Assembly: GCF_000426825.1 (NCBI RefSeq)
Contig: NZ_AUGC01000001.1
Span: forward strand, 248,001 to 312,000
Source: Thermonema rossianum DSM 10300
GTDB lineage: Bacteria > Bacteroidota > Bacteroidia > Cytophagales > Thermonemataceae
Direction: 5' to 3'
DNA length: 64,000 nucleotides
Within the stretch, counting starts at the first letter, position 1; every line of letters starts with the position of its first letter. A program made the translations under genes and the position numbers. Shown piece after piece: positions 24,829 to 33,548 of the stretch. Below the pieces are notes generated by a model. That model had not been told where the DNA came from, did not search any database, and saw nothing but the letters and a program-made list of their open reading frames with translations.

Positions 24829-25903
24829 GGTAAGGGTTTTTAGGGTTTGAATAAAACAAAAGCAGGTCCCCATCTATTTCTTGGCGGTCTAACAGACGTG
24901 CGCCCGGCGGCAGGGTGGGGGCTGCAAGCCCGTGTTGCAGCAAGCAGGGCGCAATAAAAAGACGCAGTTCGTCCCAACAGCCCATCTTTAAAAATGTTTC
25001 CAAGGTCTGTTTGCCCCCTTCCACAAAAATGGATTGAATGCCGCGCCGGTAACACTCCTCGAGCACGAAAGCCAAAAGGGTCGTATGCTCTTGGGCTTCG
25101 GCAGCAGGAATGGCGCAGTGTTCAATATGCCCGGGAAGAGGGCGTGCGGCGCCCTGTTGAGGACCGAAGTAAAGCGTGGGGGCTTGCCGGTCAAACACCT
25201 TAAGAGAGGGCGGCAACTGCCCTTGGCGGTCTATGACTATGCGCAGAGGTTGTTTCCCATGCCAAAGGCGGGCCGTCAATTGTGGATTATCGATAAGCAA
25301 GGTGTTTTTACCTGCCAGAATAGCACTTTCTTCCGTACGCCAGCGGTGCACCAGCTGTTTGCTTCGTTTGCCGGTCATCCATAAAGGCGCAGGGGGCAAA
25401 GGGGCTAAATAGCCGTCACTGCTTTGCGCCCACTTTAAAACGATATACGGGCGCCGTTGAGTCATGAAAGTAAAAAAGCGGCGGTTGAGCCAATAGCCGG
25501 CTTCTTGGCAAACGCCTGTTGTTACTTCTATGCCTGCCGCCCGCAGTATCTCGATGCCTTTGCCTGCCACCAATGGGTTGGGGTCCAAGTTGGCCACCAC
25601 CACACGGCGCACTTGCTTTTCCACCAGCAGGCGGGCGCAAGGGGGCGTTTTCCCGAAATGAGCACATGGCTCTAAGTTGACATATACCGTGCTTTCTCTT
25701 AAGAGTGCTTCGTTGGTCACTTGTCGCAGGGCATTTACTTCGGCATGTGCTTCACCATATCGCTGATGCCATCCTTCGCCAAGGATACGCCCTTGATGAA
25801 CCACTACACTGCCTACCAACGGGTTAGGGGCTACTTGCCCTTTGCCATAAGTAGCCAGTTGCAGGGCACGTTGCATCCATACTCTATCTTCGTGTTGACT
25901 CAT
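24800..25903 (-). CDS. ribD: Bifunctional riboflavin deaminase/reductase
   Basis: A 367-residue enzyme for two steps of riboflavin synthesis: pyrimidine deamination and side-chain reduction. The N-terminal deaminase domain has the zinc ligands HAEVNAL and PCAHFGKTPPC. The C-terminal reductase domain begins near residue 150 (PYIVLKWAQSSDGYLA) and includes a family-like FVEGGKQTLETFLKMGCWDE. Length is normal. It is the upstream gene of ribD-pssA-purS; nuoL ends 15 bases further upstream, so the run may continue from nuoKL. Confidence 0.94.
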   Translation of the reverse strand: MSQHEDRVWMQRALQLATYGKGQVAPNPLVGSVVVHQGRILGEGWHQRYGEAHAEVNALRQVTNEALLRESTVYVNLEPCAHFGKTPPCARLLVEKQVRRVVVANLDPNPLVAGKGIEILRAAGIEVTTGVCQEAGYWLNRRFFTFMTQRRPYIVLKWAQSSDGYLAPLPPAPLWMTGKRSKQLVHRWRTEESAILAGKNTLLIDNPQLTARLWHGKQPLRIVIDRQGQLPPSLKVFDRQAPTLYFGPQQGAARPLPGHIEHCAIPAAEAQEHTTLLAFVLEECYRRGIQSIFVEGGKQTLETFLKMGCWDELRLFIAPCLLQHGLAAPTLPPGARLLDRQEIDGDLLLFYSNPKNPYHAQYHPSYT

Positions 25904-25918
25904 AAGCCAATATCCAAT

Positions 25919-27928
25919 CTATATTGCAACTCCTAAGACAATCAGCGCCAGCGCAACGATGGCTATCCAAGCGTATTCTTGTAAAATACCACTTTGCAGG
26001 CGGCTACCTATGTAGGCAGCCAAGCGTGCCATGCCTACTATGGCTTTTACCATGCCATCGACGATTTGGCGGTCTGTCCAGGCAATCACATGGGCAGCTA
26101 CCACCGTGATTTTGCCTAAACCATTGATGAGCCGGTCAATGCCTTTACTGTCGAATTGGTGGGCTGCCCTGCATAGTTTCAGTCCCCATGCTGTAAGGCG
26201 GTCTTGCAGCCATATACTCTCCGTTTGCTCGTTTGGCTTTGCTACATCCATCAAGTAACGAATGACACGGTCTTGTAAGCAGCAAAAACGGTAGAGCAAA
26301 CGGGCAAGAGGTTGTAAATAAGGCTCGTTGTGTGCCGTTTTTCCTTTAGGGGAAAATCCATAAAGCCATGCGCCCAGAGCAAACATAAACAAAGCGCCTG
26401 CGCTTGTAAGGTAGCCTATAGCGTGCGGCAGGGAAGCTTCAGGGGCTTTCAGGCGTTGCCAAATGGCGCCGGCTTCCAATGACATGGGGTTGGGGCTCCA
26501 CCAAAACCATAAACTCCCAACGGATAACAAGGCAAGTGGAATGATAAAGGTAGCATGGGGCTGAGCCGGAAAGGCGGCCGCTTGTTCAGGTGGTGCCGGT
26601 CGCAACCAAATCAGGCCGGTTTGGCGCCCCATGTAAAAAGCCGTGAGTAAAGCGCCCAAGATGGCACCACTGCCCAAATAATAAGCAACCTGACCAAAGC
26701 GTGCATGGGACGCCCACACGCTCATGATGATGTTTTCTTTGCTCAGGGCGCCAGCAGTCAGTGGAAAGCCGGCAAGGGCGGCAGCCAATATGCCATAGGG
26801 TATTGCCAACCAAAGGGCGCGGCGTGCCCATCCACCGGTTAAAAACATATTCTGTGCATCGAAGTGTAGCCCCTTCTTTTCTTGCCAGTGATGCAGGTAG
26901 TAAATAACCGCCCCTACCGACAAAAACAAGCCGGCTTTAAAAAACGCATGAGTGAGCAGGTGTGCAAAACCACCGGCCGGGTTGTGCAGCGCAATTGCCA
27001 GAATCATATAGCCCAGTTGAGATACCGTAGAGTAGGCAAGCACGCGCTTCATGTCTTTTTGAACACAAGCCAGCAGGGCACTCCATAGTATGGTTATCAG
27101 AGCCAAGCCGGCAATGACGAGCAAGGTGCTGTCAGGGAAAAGGGGGTGCAGGCGAAACAGCAAGTACACGCCGGCCGCCACCATAGTTGCCGCATGTATG
27201 AGCGCCGAAGCGGGGGTAGGTCCTGCCATGGCGTCGGGAAGCCAGAAATGCAGTGGAAACTGCGCCGACTTGCCCATGGTGCCCCCAAACAGACACAATG
27301 CCGCCCACCAAGGCAAAGTTTGTTGCATTTGAAGCAGGTCGGTGCTGCCGGTCAGCAGCAGGCAAGCCCCAATGCCTACCACGAAAGCCGCATCGCCCAG
27401 GCGGTTGGTAACAAAAGCCTGCAAGGCTGCTCTGCGTGCTTCGCTTCTTTCGTGCCAAAAGCCGATGAGCAGGTAAGAACAGAGCCCCACCAGCTCCCAA
27501 CCTACGTAAATGAGCAGCAAATCGCGCACAAGCACGATGCCCAGCATGGCGAACACAAAAAGCGATAAGTAGGCAAAATAGCGGCTCCGGTGGGTTTCTT
27601 CTTGCATATAGCGACAAGAGTAAAGCGCTACGCAGCTCCCCACCAAGCCCACGATAAAGACCATCCAGGCGGTGGGGTAGTCAATATAAATGCCGCTGTT
27701 GACGGAATAGGTTTTGAGCAACTGCCAGTGAACGGGCAGCTCAATGACCGTGCCGGGCACTTGGCCGGTGCTTCGTAAGAGCAACCAGCCTGCCATGCTC
27801 AGGCCGCCATAGAGCACCACCGACACCACGCCATCGACGCGCGCCCGGGCAAAAGGCTGCACCAGCAACAAGATGCCCCATGCCAAAGGCATCAAAAGCA
27901 AAAGCCATAAGCTGTGGATAAGCTCCAT
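25919..27928 (-). CDS. nuoL: NADH-quinone oxidoreductase subunit L
   Basis: A 669-residue membrane subunit (ND5/MrpA type) of respiratory complex I, forming the distal proton-pumping antiporter-like module. Multi-helix core with conserved segments LIYVGWELVGLCSYLLIGFW, MGKSAQFPLHFWLPDAMAGP, TPASALIHAATMVAAGVYLL and HAFFKAGLFLSVGAVIYYLH. The lateral-helix C-terminal part is present. nuoK overlaps by 1 base upstream. No nuoM or nuoN follows; ribD comes next, which is unusual for a complex I cluster. Confidence 0.95.
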   Translation of the reverse strand: MELIHSLWLLLLMPLAWGILLLVQPFARARVDGVVSVVLYGGLSMAGWLLLRSTGQVPGTVIELPVHWQLLKTYSVNSGIYIDYPTAWMVFIVGLVGSCVALYSCRYMQEETHRSRYFAYLSLFVFAMLGIVLVRDLLLIYVGWELVGLCSYLLIGFWHERSEARRAALQAFVTNRLGDAAFVVGIGACLLLTGSTDLLQMQQTLPWWAALCLFGGTMGKSAQFPLHFWLPDAMAGPTPASALIHAATMVAAGVYLLFRLHPLFPDSTLLVIAGLALITILWSALLACVQKDMKRVLAYSTVSQLGYMILAIALHNPAGGFAHLLTHAFFKAGLFLSVGAVIYYLHHWQEKKGLHFDAQNMFLTGGWARRALWLAIPYGILAAALAGFPLTAGALSKENIIMSVWASHARFGQVAYYLGSGAILGALLTAFYMGRQTGLIWLRPAPPEQAAAFPAQPHATFIIPLALLSVGSLWFWWSPNPMSLEAGAIWQRLKAPEASLPHAIGYLTSAGALFMFALGAWLYGFSPKGKTAHNEPYLQPLARLLYRFCCLQDRVIRYLMDVAKPNEQTESIWLQDRLTAWGLKLCRAAHQFDSKGIDRLINGLGKITVVAAHVIAWTDRQIVDGMVKAIVGMARLAAYIGSRLQSGILQEYAWIAIVALALIVLGVAI

Positions 27929-28218
27929 CAGTGCTTGAGTTCGTTCAGTTGATCTATATTCGTGTGTTTGTGTTGTTTGTATAACATCAACAGCAGTGCC
28001 AAGATGATGCAGGCTTCTGCAACGGCAATCACCATAACAAAAAGAGCAAAGAGCTGATTGGTGGGGTCATACAGTTTAGAGAACACCACCATGTTGATAT
28101 TCGCGGCATTGAGCATGAGTTCTATGCCCACCAGCCACATGACTGCCTGCCGCTTGGTGAGCACAATGCCCAAGCCAATACAAAAGAGAATAGCACCAAT
28201 GCCCAGAAAGAACTGCAT
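27928..28218 (-). CDS. nuoK: NADH-quinone oxidoreductase subunit K
   Basis: A 96-residue, three-helix membrane subunit (ND4L) of complex I. Conserved residues are visible: MWLVGIELMLNAANINMVVF with the helix Glu (IELMLN), and a second Glu in VIAVAEACIILALLLMLYK. Stop and nuoL start share one base. Its ATG lies 6 bases after the Smr-gene stop. nuoJ, the usual upstream neighbour, is absent. Confidence 0.94.
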   Translation of the reverse strand: MQFFLGIGAILFCIGLGIVLTKRQAVMWLVGIELMLNAANINMVVFSKLYDPTNQLFALFVMVIAVAEACIILALLLMLYKQHKHTNIDQLNELKH

Positions 28219-28224
28219 GTCCCG

Positions 28225-29256
28225 TTATTTGCTTTTTAACTTAATGAGCGTGGCACCATATCCGAACTTTTCCTTGTGCGCGTCCTGAAAGTACTCTACC
28301 TGTGGATGCCCGCTTGCTCTTTTCTGAATGGCGTCGCGCAACTTGCCGTTGCCTACTCCATGAATAAAGATGATTTCCGTCATGCCGGAAGCAATGGCCG
28401 CATCGAGCTTTCTTTCGAACACATCCAATTGATAGGCGAAGATGGCTTCGGGGCTCATGCCTTTGTGCTCGGGCAGCAGCTTTTCTATGTGTAAATCCAC
28501 TTCATATTCGGGCGTTTCTACCGTCACATGGCTTTGCCCGGCTTGGTCTTGCTTCAAAAGGTTGTGAATAATCTGCTGGGCATCGATGGCACGGCTGACT
28601 TCCCACTCGGTAGCCTTCCATTGAAAATCTTTGTCCAGCTGAAAAACATAGCCTTGTTTATCAAGCACCGGTGCTATTTGCGATGCCTTGAAGAAGGTCG
28701 AAGCCCGGAACTGTAACTTGCGCAGCAAAGGCTGCGGCAAAGGATAGTAGCCTTGGCGGAAGAGCAACACTTGAAAATAGTAGATGCCCCACTTATCGAA
28801 CTGTTCAATGTTTACCTCATCGATACGGGCATATTGCCGTGCTCCCAATACACCGCCTGCCACGCCCATATGATTGCCATTTTGCTCTTTGCTTACGGCA
28901 TAAGGCGTAGTCCAGTCGGTATTGTTGATGAAGTACAGCTGATATAAACGGTCATTGGTGGGAATAAAAGCCAGATACAACCCTTTATAGCTGTAAAGCG
29001 GTGATTCGGTGCCGCCGCTTTGCTGCTTGCTCCCTTCTTGCGAAGCTCTTTTTTCGCTTGCCGGGCGGCTGCTTTTGGCAGGTGCCGGCTTGTCGAAATA
29101 TTCATTTTCTTCGCCTGCAATGAGTACCAGCTCATTGGCTGCCACAGGAATAATGAAACCATCTTCAATTTCTACTTCGGCAATGTTGCCCTGTATTTTC
29201 ACTACGACGCCCTCCATGTTGTCGTGCAGCAGGCGTACGCGGTCTCCTATGTTCAT
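28225..29256 (-). CDS. DUF2027 and Smr-domain protein
   Basis: A 343-residue protein typical of Bacteroidota. An N-terminal DUF2027-type barrel (MNIGDRVRLLHDNMEGVVVK, VEIEDGFIIPVAANELVL) leads, via a charged Ser/Lys/Pro-rich linker, to a middle domain. The C-terminal Smr domain (~265-343) has VDLHIEKLLPEHKGM, the catalytic-type HGVGNGKLRDAIQ and the end YGYGATLIKL-like sequence. Smr domains are usually nickases or RNases; no MutS domain is attached, so MutS2 is excluded. Cytoplasmic. A 5' hairpin is predicted in its leader (29303-29318). Confidence 0.85.
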   Translation of the reverse strand: MNIGDRVRLLHDNMEGVVVKIQGNIAEVEIEDGFIIPVAANELVLIAGEENEYFDKPAPAKSSRPASEKRASQEGSKQQSGGTESPLYSYKGLYLAFIPTNDRLYQLYFINNTDWTTPYAVSKEQNGNHMGVAGGVLGARQYARIDEVNIEQFDKWGIYYFQVLLFRQGYYPLPQPLLRKLQFRASTFFKASQIAPVLDKQGYVFQLDKDFQWKATEWEVSRAIDAQQIIHNLLKQDQAGQSHVTVETPEYEVDLHIEKLLPEHKGMSPEAIFAYQLDVFERKLDAAIASGMTEIIFIHGVGNGKLRDAIQKRASGHPQVEYFQDAHKEKFGYGATLIKLKSK

Positions 29257-29328
29257 GGCAGTTGTTTTAAATTACATTGAAACATTTGAATTGAATTTCA
29301 GCCGGGCAGGAATGCCCGTACTTCAAAG

Positions 29329-29336
29329 CAAAAGTA
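29329..29336 (-). promoter_or_regulatory. -7 box of the Smr gene, with a 5' leader hairpin
   Basis: Minus strand TACTTTTG (29329-29336) would start transcription near 29321. The next bases, 29303-29318, form a 6-base-pair stem with a 4-base loop (CGGGCA/TGCCCG), so the mRNA would begin with a hairpin. No TTG at the usual distance was checked as convincing. Confidence 0.4.
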
Positions 29337-29339
29337 ACA

Positions 29340-29837
29340 TTAATTTCCTAAAGCCTGCAGTAGCTTTTGTATGAAATCCATCTCATATCCCTTTTGTTGG
29401 GCATAACGGATGAGTTTAGCCTTCCGTTTCCGGCCGTCGGTTTCTGTTTTTTCGAGTTGTGCTGCTTTTTGTTGAAGCAGTTTATGCAAACAGCGCTCGT
29501 ACTGCTCCGGCTCTATGCCGTCAAGTGCTTCGGCAATCAGCGTTTCATCGATGCCTTTTTGCCTTAAATGGAAGGCTATTTTTTGTTTGCCCCATTGTTT
29601 TTGCCTGAATTTGCTTTGTGCATAAAGGCATGCGAAACGCCGTTCATCGAGAAAGCCGTCGTCCATAAGCATCTCTATACATTGGCGCCGCTCTTGCTCG
29701 GAAAGGGTGAATTTGTCTTTGAGAAACTGCTCCACTTCGCGCGGGGCGCGCTCTTGATAGGCGCAATAGCGGCAAGCCTTGGCATATACTTCGTCGAAGG
29801 GGATGGCACGTGGAGGACGCCGGCGGTAGTTTCTCAT
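29340..29837 (-). CDS. recX: Regulatory protein RecX
   Basis: A 165-residue, basic helical protein matching RecX, which binds and modulates the RecA filament. The three-helix repeat units are recognisable: DEVYAKACRYCAYQERAPRE, RFACLYAQSKFRQKQWGKQK and YERCLHKLLQQKAAQLEKTE. Length is typical. recA is not in the window, so here recX stands apart from it. The -7 box TAATTTTG lies at 29865-29872. Confidence 0.88.
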   Translation of the reverse strand: MRNYRRRPPRAIPFDEVYAKACRYCAYQERAPREVEQFLKDKFTLSEQERRQCIEMLMDDGFLDERRFACLYAQSKFRQKQWGKQKIAFHLRQKGIDETLIAEALDGIEPEQYERCLHKLLQQKAAQLEKTETDGRKRKAKLIRYAQQKGYEMDFIQKLLQALGN

Positions 29838-29864
29838 CGTAAAAATTGATTATCTTCTTTTTCT

Positions 29865-29872
29865 CAAAATTA
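29865..29872 (-). promoter_or_regulatory. -7 box of recX
   Basis: TAATTTTG on the minus strand, 27 bases upstream of the recX ATG, in the 43-base gap to the divergent aminopeptidase gene. No TTG at a suitable distance was seen. Confidence 0.35.
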
Positions 29873-29880
29873 CGAAGCTT

Positions 29881-30915
29881 GTGAAGAACATAAAGAAATG
29901 GCTGCTGCGTAGTCTGTGGTTGCTTGTGGGGCTGTCAGGCATGGTGTTGCTGTATTATGCCCCTTTATTGCCCTATGGTTGGCGCCAGTTGAAAGGGCAG
30001 CTGCGTATCTTATGGCATACGGTCCCCCTTGAAGAAGTGTGGAAAAGCGACACACTGCCGCCGGTAGTGCGCTATCGTTTGCATCTGATAGGAGAAATCA
30101 AACGCTTTGCAGAAACACAACTGGGGTTGATGCCCACAGACAACTACCGCACTTTTTATGATACGCAGGGCAAAGCGGTGTTGTGGGTGGTAACTGCGGC
30201 ACCGCCCTATGCTTTGGATTACTACTACTGGCACTTTCCTGTGCTGGGCCGGGTTTCGTACAAAGGACACTTTGAGCGCCGCTATGCCGAGCAAGACTCT
30301 GCCCGCTTGGCTGCCGAAGGCTACGAAGTGTCTATTGGCGAAGTAGCTGCGTGGTCCACCTTGGGCATATTGAGTGATCCGGTGTTGTCTTCCATGACGG
30401 CACGCGAAGAAGGCGAATTGGCGGAGCTCATCATTCACGAGCTCACGCATGCAAGCGTTTACTTAGCCGATAGTGTGGAATTCAACGAAAATCTCGCTTC
30501 CTTTGTAGGGCAAGAAGGGGCTAAACGCTTCCTGGCACAGCACTACGGCAAGCACAGTTTTGTTTATCAAAACTATGTGCGCCGTTTGCACGACCGGGCG
30601 CTTTATACCGCTTGCCTTTTACAACAAGCGCAGACTTTGGATAGTCTGTATCGCAGCGAAGGCTTTCGTGCCCTCACCAATGAAGAGAAGCAGAAAACCA
30701 AGACATTGTTTTATGCACAATTGCAAAAGGCATTGCTTGCATTGCCTTTGAGCCCATCCACACTGGAGCGTATGCGGGCGCATCCACCGGTTTTTAACAA
30801 TGTGGAATTATGTGATGTGCTTCGTTATTACAGGTATCAAGATACACTGCAGCAGCTTTTTCGCGAAAAGTTTCACCGGGACATTGCTACTATGATACAA
30901 CATTTTAAAAACTAA
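29881..30915 (+). CDS. Putative zinc aminopeptidase (PF10023-type)
   Basis: A 344-residue protein read from a GTG start. The N terminus has a membrane segment (SLWLLVGLSGMVLLYYAPLL). The zinc-protease motif IIHELTHASVYLADSVEFNE joins an HExxH-like HELTH to a following FNE; the segment GILSDPVLSSMTAREEGELA is typical of the putative aminopeptidase family PF10023. The family lacks a well-defined substrate. It diverges from recX; a membrane-anchored periplasmic enzyme is the simplest reading. Confidence 0.8.
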   Translation: MKNIKKWLLRSLWLLVGLSGMVLLYYAPLLPYGWRQLKGQLRILWHTVPLEEVWKSDTLPPVVRYRLHLIGEIKRFAETQLGLMPTDNYRTFYDTQGKAVLWVVTAAPPYALDYYYWHFPVLGRVSYKGHFERRYAEQDSARLAAEGYEVSIGEVAAWSTLGILSDPVLSSMTAREEGELAELIIHELTHASVYLADSVEFNENLASFVGQEGAKRFLAQHYGKHSFVYQNYVRRLHDRALYTACLLQQAQTLDSLYRSEGFRALTNEEKQKTKTLFYAQLQKALLALPLSPSTLERMRAHPPVFNNVELCDVLRYYRYQDTLQQLFREKFHRDIATMIQHFKN

Positions 30916-30980
30916 AAATTTAGAAATGCCGGCTTGGTACAATCTTTGAAAATGAATAAATTAGAACAAAGTAAAATGCT

Positions 30981-31775
30981 ATGAAAAAGTTAATATCCTT
31001 GGGGCTTTTGTGGGTACTGCTGGCAGCGGCAAGCTGGAAAGAAAGTTACCGTGTAGTACAGCACGACGCCTTTCAAGCCGGAGAAGAAATCGATTATTTG
31101 GTGCACTATATGTTTGTGAATGCCGGTACGGCGCACATTGAAATGAGCAAAAAGTTATATTCTGTCAATGGGCGCCCCTGTTACCGGGTCGATGTGTATG
31201 GTAAGAGCATCGGAGGGCTGGAAATGGTTACTCGAATACGCGACTTTTGGCGCTCTTATATCGATACGGCAGCCATTGCCCCGCATCGCTTTTACCGGAA
31301 CATACAAGAGGGCAACTATAAAAAAGAAGAAACCACGCAGTTTTACCCTTTGAAACGTCTGGCAAAAGTAAAAGATGAAAACGGTGTATCGGTGGTGAAA
31401 ACGCCCCCTTATGTGCAAGACCTGGTGAGCGGTTTTTATTATGTGCGTACACTGGATTTCAGCCAATATCAAAAAGGGGATACTTTGCGCATTCCGGGCA
31501 TCTTGGAAGACGATATCTACGACTTGGCAGTCATTTACTTGGGCACGGAAGAGGTAGAAACCAAATTTGGATGGATAGACTGCCATGTGCTCTCGCCCGT
31601 CATGCCGCCCAATGAGCTCTTCAAAGGTACCCACCCCGTGAAAATGTGGGTTTCGTCAGACAAGAACCAAATCCCTGTGAAAATTGCTGCCGAACTGCTG
31701 ATTGGTGCCGTGGAGGTGGATATTGAGCAGTATAAAAACCTGAAACATCCTATGCCATTCAGGAAAAAACAATAA
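30981..31775 (+). CDS. DUF3108-domain exported protein
   Basis: A 264-residue protein with a signal peptide (MKKLISLGLLWVLLAAASW). Body matches DUF3108: EIDYLVHYMFVNAGTAHIEM, YGKSIGGLEMVTRIRDFWRS, then LPFAQY-like LDFSQYQKGDTLRIPGILED. It probably folds as a beta-rich periplasmic lipid-carrier-like domain as proposed for the family, but the function is unknown. A possible terminator hairpin (31815-31839), which could instead be a cysH operator, follows 39 bases after the stop. Confidence 0.85.
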   Translation: MKKLISLGLLWVLLAAASWKESYRVVQHDAFQAGEEIDYLVHYMFVNAGTAHIEMSKKLYSVNGRPCYRVDVYGKSIGGLEMVTRIRDFWRSYIDTAAIAPHRFYRNIQEGNYKKEETTQFYPLKRLAKVKDENGVSVVKTPPYVQDLVSGFYYVRTLDFSQYQKGDTLRIPGILEDDIYDLAVIYLGTEEVETKFGWIDCHVLSPVMPPNELFKGTHPVKMWVSSDKNQIPVKIAAELLIGAVEVDIEQYKNLKHPMPFRKKQ

Positions 31776-31814
31776 TATGAACATTTTTGTATTTTTTTTG
31801 ATATTTAACTGCTT

Positions 31815-31862
31815 TTAAGGTCTCATAATGAGACCTTAATTTGTTTTATTCTTGTATATTTG
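31815..31862 (+). promoter_or_regulatory. cysH promoter with an 11-bp inverted repeat
   Basis: TTAAGGTCTCA (31815-31825) and TGAGACCTTAA (31829-31839) are perfect inverted repeats separated by 3 bases. TATATTTG (31855-31862) is a perfect -7 box 24 bases before the cysH ATG. The repeat covers the -33 region, so it may be an operator controlling sulfate assimilation. Because a T-rich run follows, it could instead be the terminator of the DUF3108 gene. No TTG stands at the usual -33 distance, which would fit an activator-dependent promoter. Confidence 0.55.
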
Positions 31863-31885
31863 CAGTCTACAAAACCGCACGGGCT

Positions 31886-32584
31886 ATGAATGAATTAATG
31901 AAAAAAGCAGAAGCTTGCCTGCATGAACAAGACATCGTGGCCACCTTACGAGAACTAAGTGAGGCTTTTAAGGAGCGCGTGGCTTTTTCTACCAGCCTGA
32001 GCCTGGAAGACCAAATCATTACGCACTTCATCTTTAGCCACGATCTGCCTATCCGGGTGTTTACACTCGACACGGGGCGTTTGTTTCCTCAAACTTATGA
32101 AACGCTGGAGCGCACCCGCAAAAAGTATGGTAAGACCATAGAAGTGTATTTCCCACCGCAGGAAGAAGTGGAGCGCATGGTCAATGAAAAAGGCATGTTT
32201 AGTTTTTATGAGTCGGTGGAAAACAGAAAAGAGTGCTGCTTTATTCGTAAGGTATTGCCGCTCAACCGGGCGTTGAAGGGCGTAGCTTGCTGGATTACCG
32301 GCATCAGAGCCGAGCATTCGCCGCTGCGCAGCAATATGCGCTTGATAGAATGGGACGAAAGCCGCCAAATGGTAAAATATCAGCCCTTATTGCACTGGAC
32401 AACCCCACAAGTAGAGGCTTTTGTAAAAGAGCACAATATCCCTTACAACCCACTCTTCGACCAAGGATTTTTAAGCATTGGCTGTCAGCCGTGTACGCGT
32501 GCCGTTGCCCCCGGTGAGGACATTCGCGCCGGACGCTGGTGGTGGGAGCAAAGCCACAAAGAGTGCGGCTTACACGCTCGTTAG
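31886..32584 (+). CDS. cysH: Assimilatory APS/PAPS reductase (thioredoxin-dependent)
   Basis: A 232-residue enzyme that reduces activated sulfate to sulfite. I start at ATG 31886 (MNELMKKAEA), 24 bases after the -7 box; the frame extends upstream but into the promoter. Paired cysteines Cys117-Cys118 (RKECCFIRK) and Cys200/Cys203 (GCQPCT) form the [4Fe-4S] set of the APS-type reductases, and Cys227 in KECGLH is the catalytic residue. The PP-loop region LDTGRLFPQTYETLE is present. It heads cysH-cysD-cysN; sulfite reductase is not in the window. Confidence 0.94.
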   Translation: MNELMKKAEACLHEQDIVATLRELSEAFKERVAFSTSLSLEDQIITHFIFSHDLPIRVFTLDTGRLFPQTYETLERTRKKYGKTIEVYFPPQEEVERMVNEKGMFSFYESVENRKECCFIRKVLPLNRALKGVACWITGIRAEHSPLRSNMRLIEWDESRQMVKYQPLLHWTTPQVEAFVKEHNIPYNPLFDQGFLSIGCQPCTRAVAPGEDIRAGRWWWEQSHKECGLHAR

Positions 32585-32619
32585 TCTTATTTTTTTGACC
32601 TTTTTAACTGCTCAATGCC

Positions 32620-33519
32620 ATGAAATACTTCGATTATTTAGACTACCTGGAGGCTGAAGCCATCCACATATTACGCGAAACAGCCGGGCAATTCGAACGC
32701 CCCGCCTTGCTTTTTTCTGGTGGTAAAGACTCTATTACCTTGGTGCATCTTGCTTTAAAGGCTTTTCGTCCGGGCAAATTGCCTTTCCCTTTGGTGCATA
32801 TAGATACCGGCCACAACTTCCCCGAAGCCATTGCTTTTCGCGATGCGCTGGTGGAAAAAATTGGCGCCGACCTGGTGGTGGGCTATGTGCAAGACTCTAT
32901 AGACCAGGGCAAGGTGGTAGAGCCCACAGGCAAATATGCCAGCCGGAATGCTTTGCAAAGTGTGACATTGCTCGATACCATCCAAGCCCACGGTTTTGAT
33001 GCCTGTATAGGCGGGGCACGCCGCGACGAAGAGAAAGCACGTGCCAAAGAGCGCATCTTTTCGCATCGCGATGAGTTTGGGCAGTGGCAGCCCAAAAAGC
33101 AACGTCCCGAATTATGGAATATCTACAACGGCAGCATACGCAAAGGAGAGCACATGCGTGTATTCCCTATCAGCAACTGGACGGAGCTGGATGTATGGCA
33201 TTATATCTTGCGTGAAGGTATAGAGTTGCCTTCCTTGTATTTTGCACACCGGCGCGAGTGCATCTTGCGTGACGGACAGCTTCTGGCAAACTCTGACTTC
33301 ATCTATAAAGATGAACAAGACGTAATTGTAGAAAAGAAAGTACGCTTCCGCACCGTAGGCGATATGACTTGCACGGCTGCCGTTGAGTCAGAGGCAGAAA
33401 CCGTAGAACAGGTGATAGAAGAAATCAAAGCGGCAAAAACCACCGAGCGCGGTACTCGCGTAGATGACCAAGTATCGGAAGCGGCCATGGAAGACCGCAA
33501 AAAACAGGGCTATTTTTAA
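32620..33519 (+). CDS. cysD: Sulfate adenylyltransferase subunit 2
   Basis: A 299-residue PP-loop subunit of ATP sulfurylase, making adenylylsulfate from sulfate and ATP. Visible: LLFSGGKDSITLVHLALKAF (PP-loop), HIDTGHNFPEAIAFRD, GGARRDEEKARAKERIFSHR and the C-terminal end DRKKQGYF. Length is typical. It lies 35 bases after cysH and 29 before cysN, so the three are one transcription unit. Confidence 0.96.
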   Translation: MKYFDYLDYLEAEAIHILRETAGQFERPALLFSGGKDSITLVHLALKAFRPGKLPFPLVHIDTGHNFPEAIAFRDALVEKIGADLVVGYVQDSIDQGKVVEPTGKYASRNALQSVTLLDTIQAHGFDACIGGARRDEEKARAKERIFSHRDEFGQWQPKKQRPELWNIYNGSIRKGEHMRVFPISNWTELDVWHYILREGIELPSLYFAHRRECILRDGQLLANSDFIYKDEQDVIVEKKVRFRTVGDMTCTAAVESEAETVEQVIEEIKAAKTTERGTRVDDQVSEAAMEDRKKQGYF

Positions 33520-33548
33520 TTAAAAACCTTCTGAACCGGATTACAACT

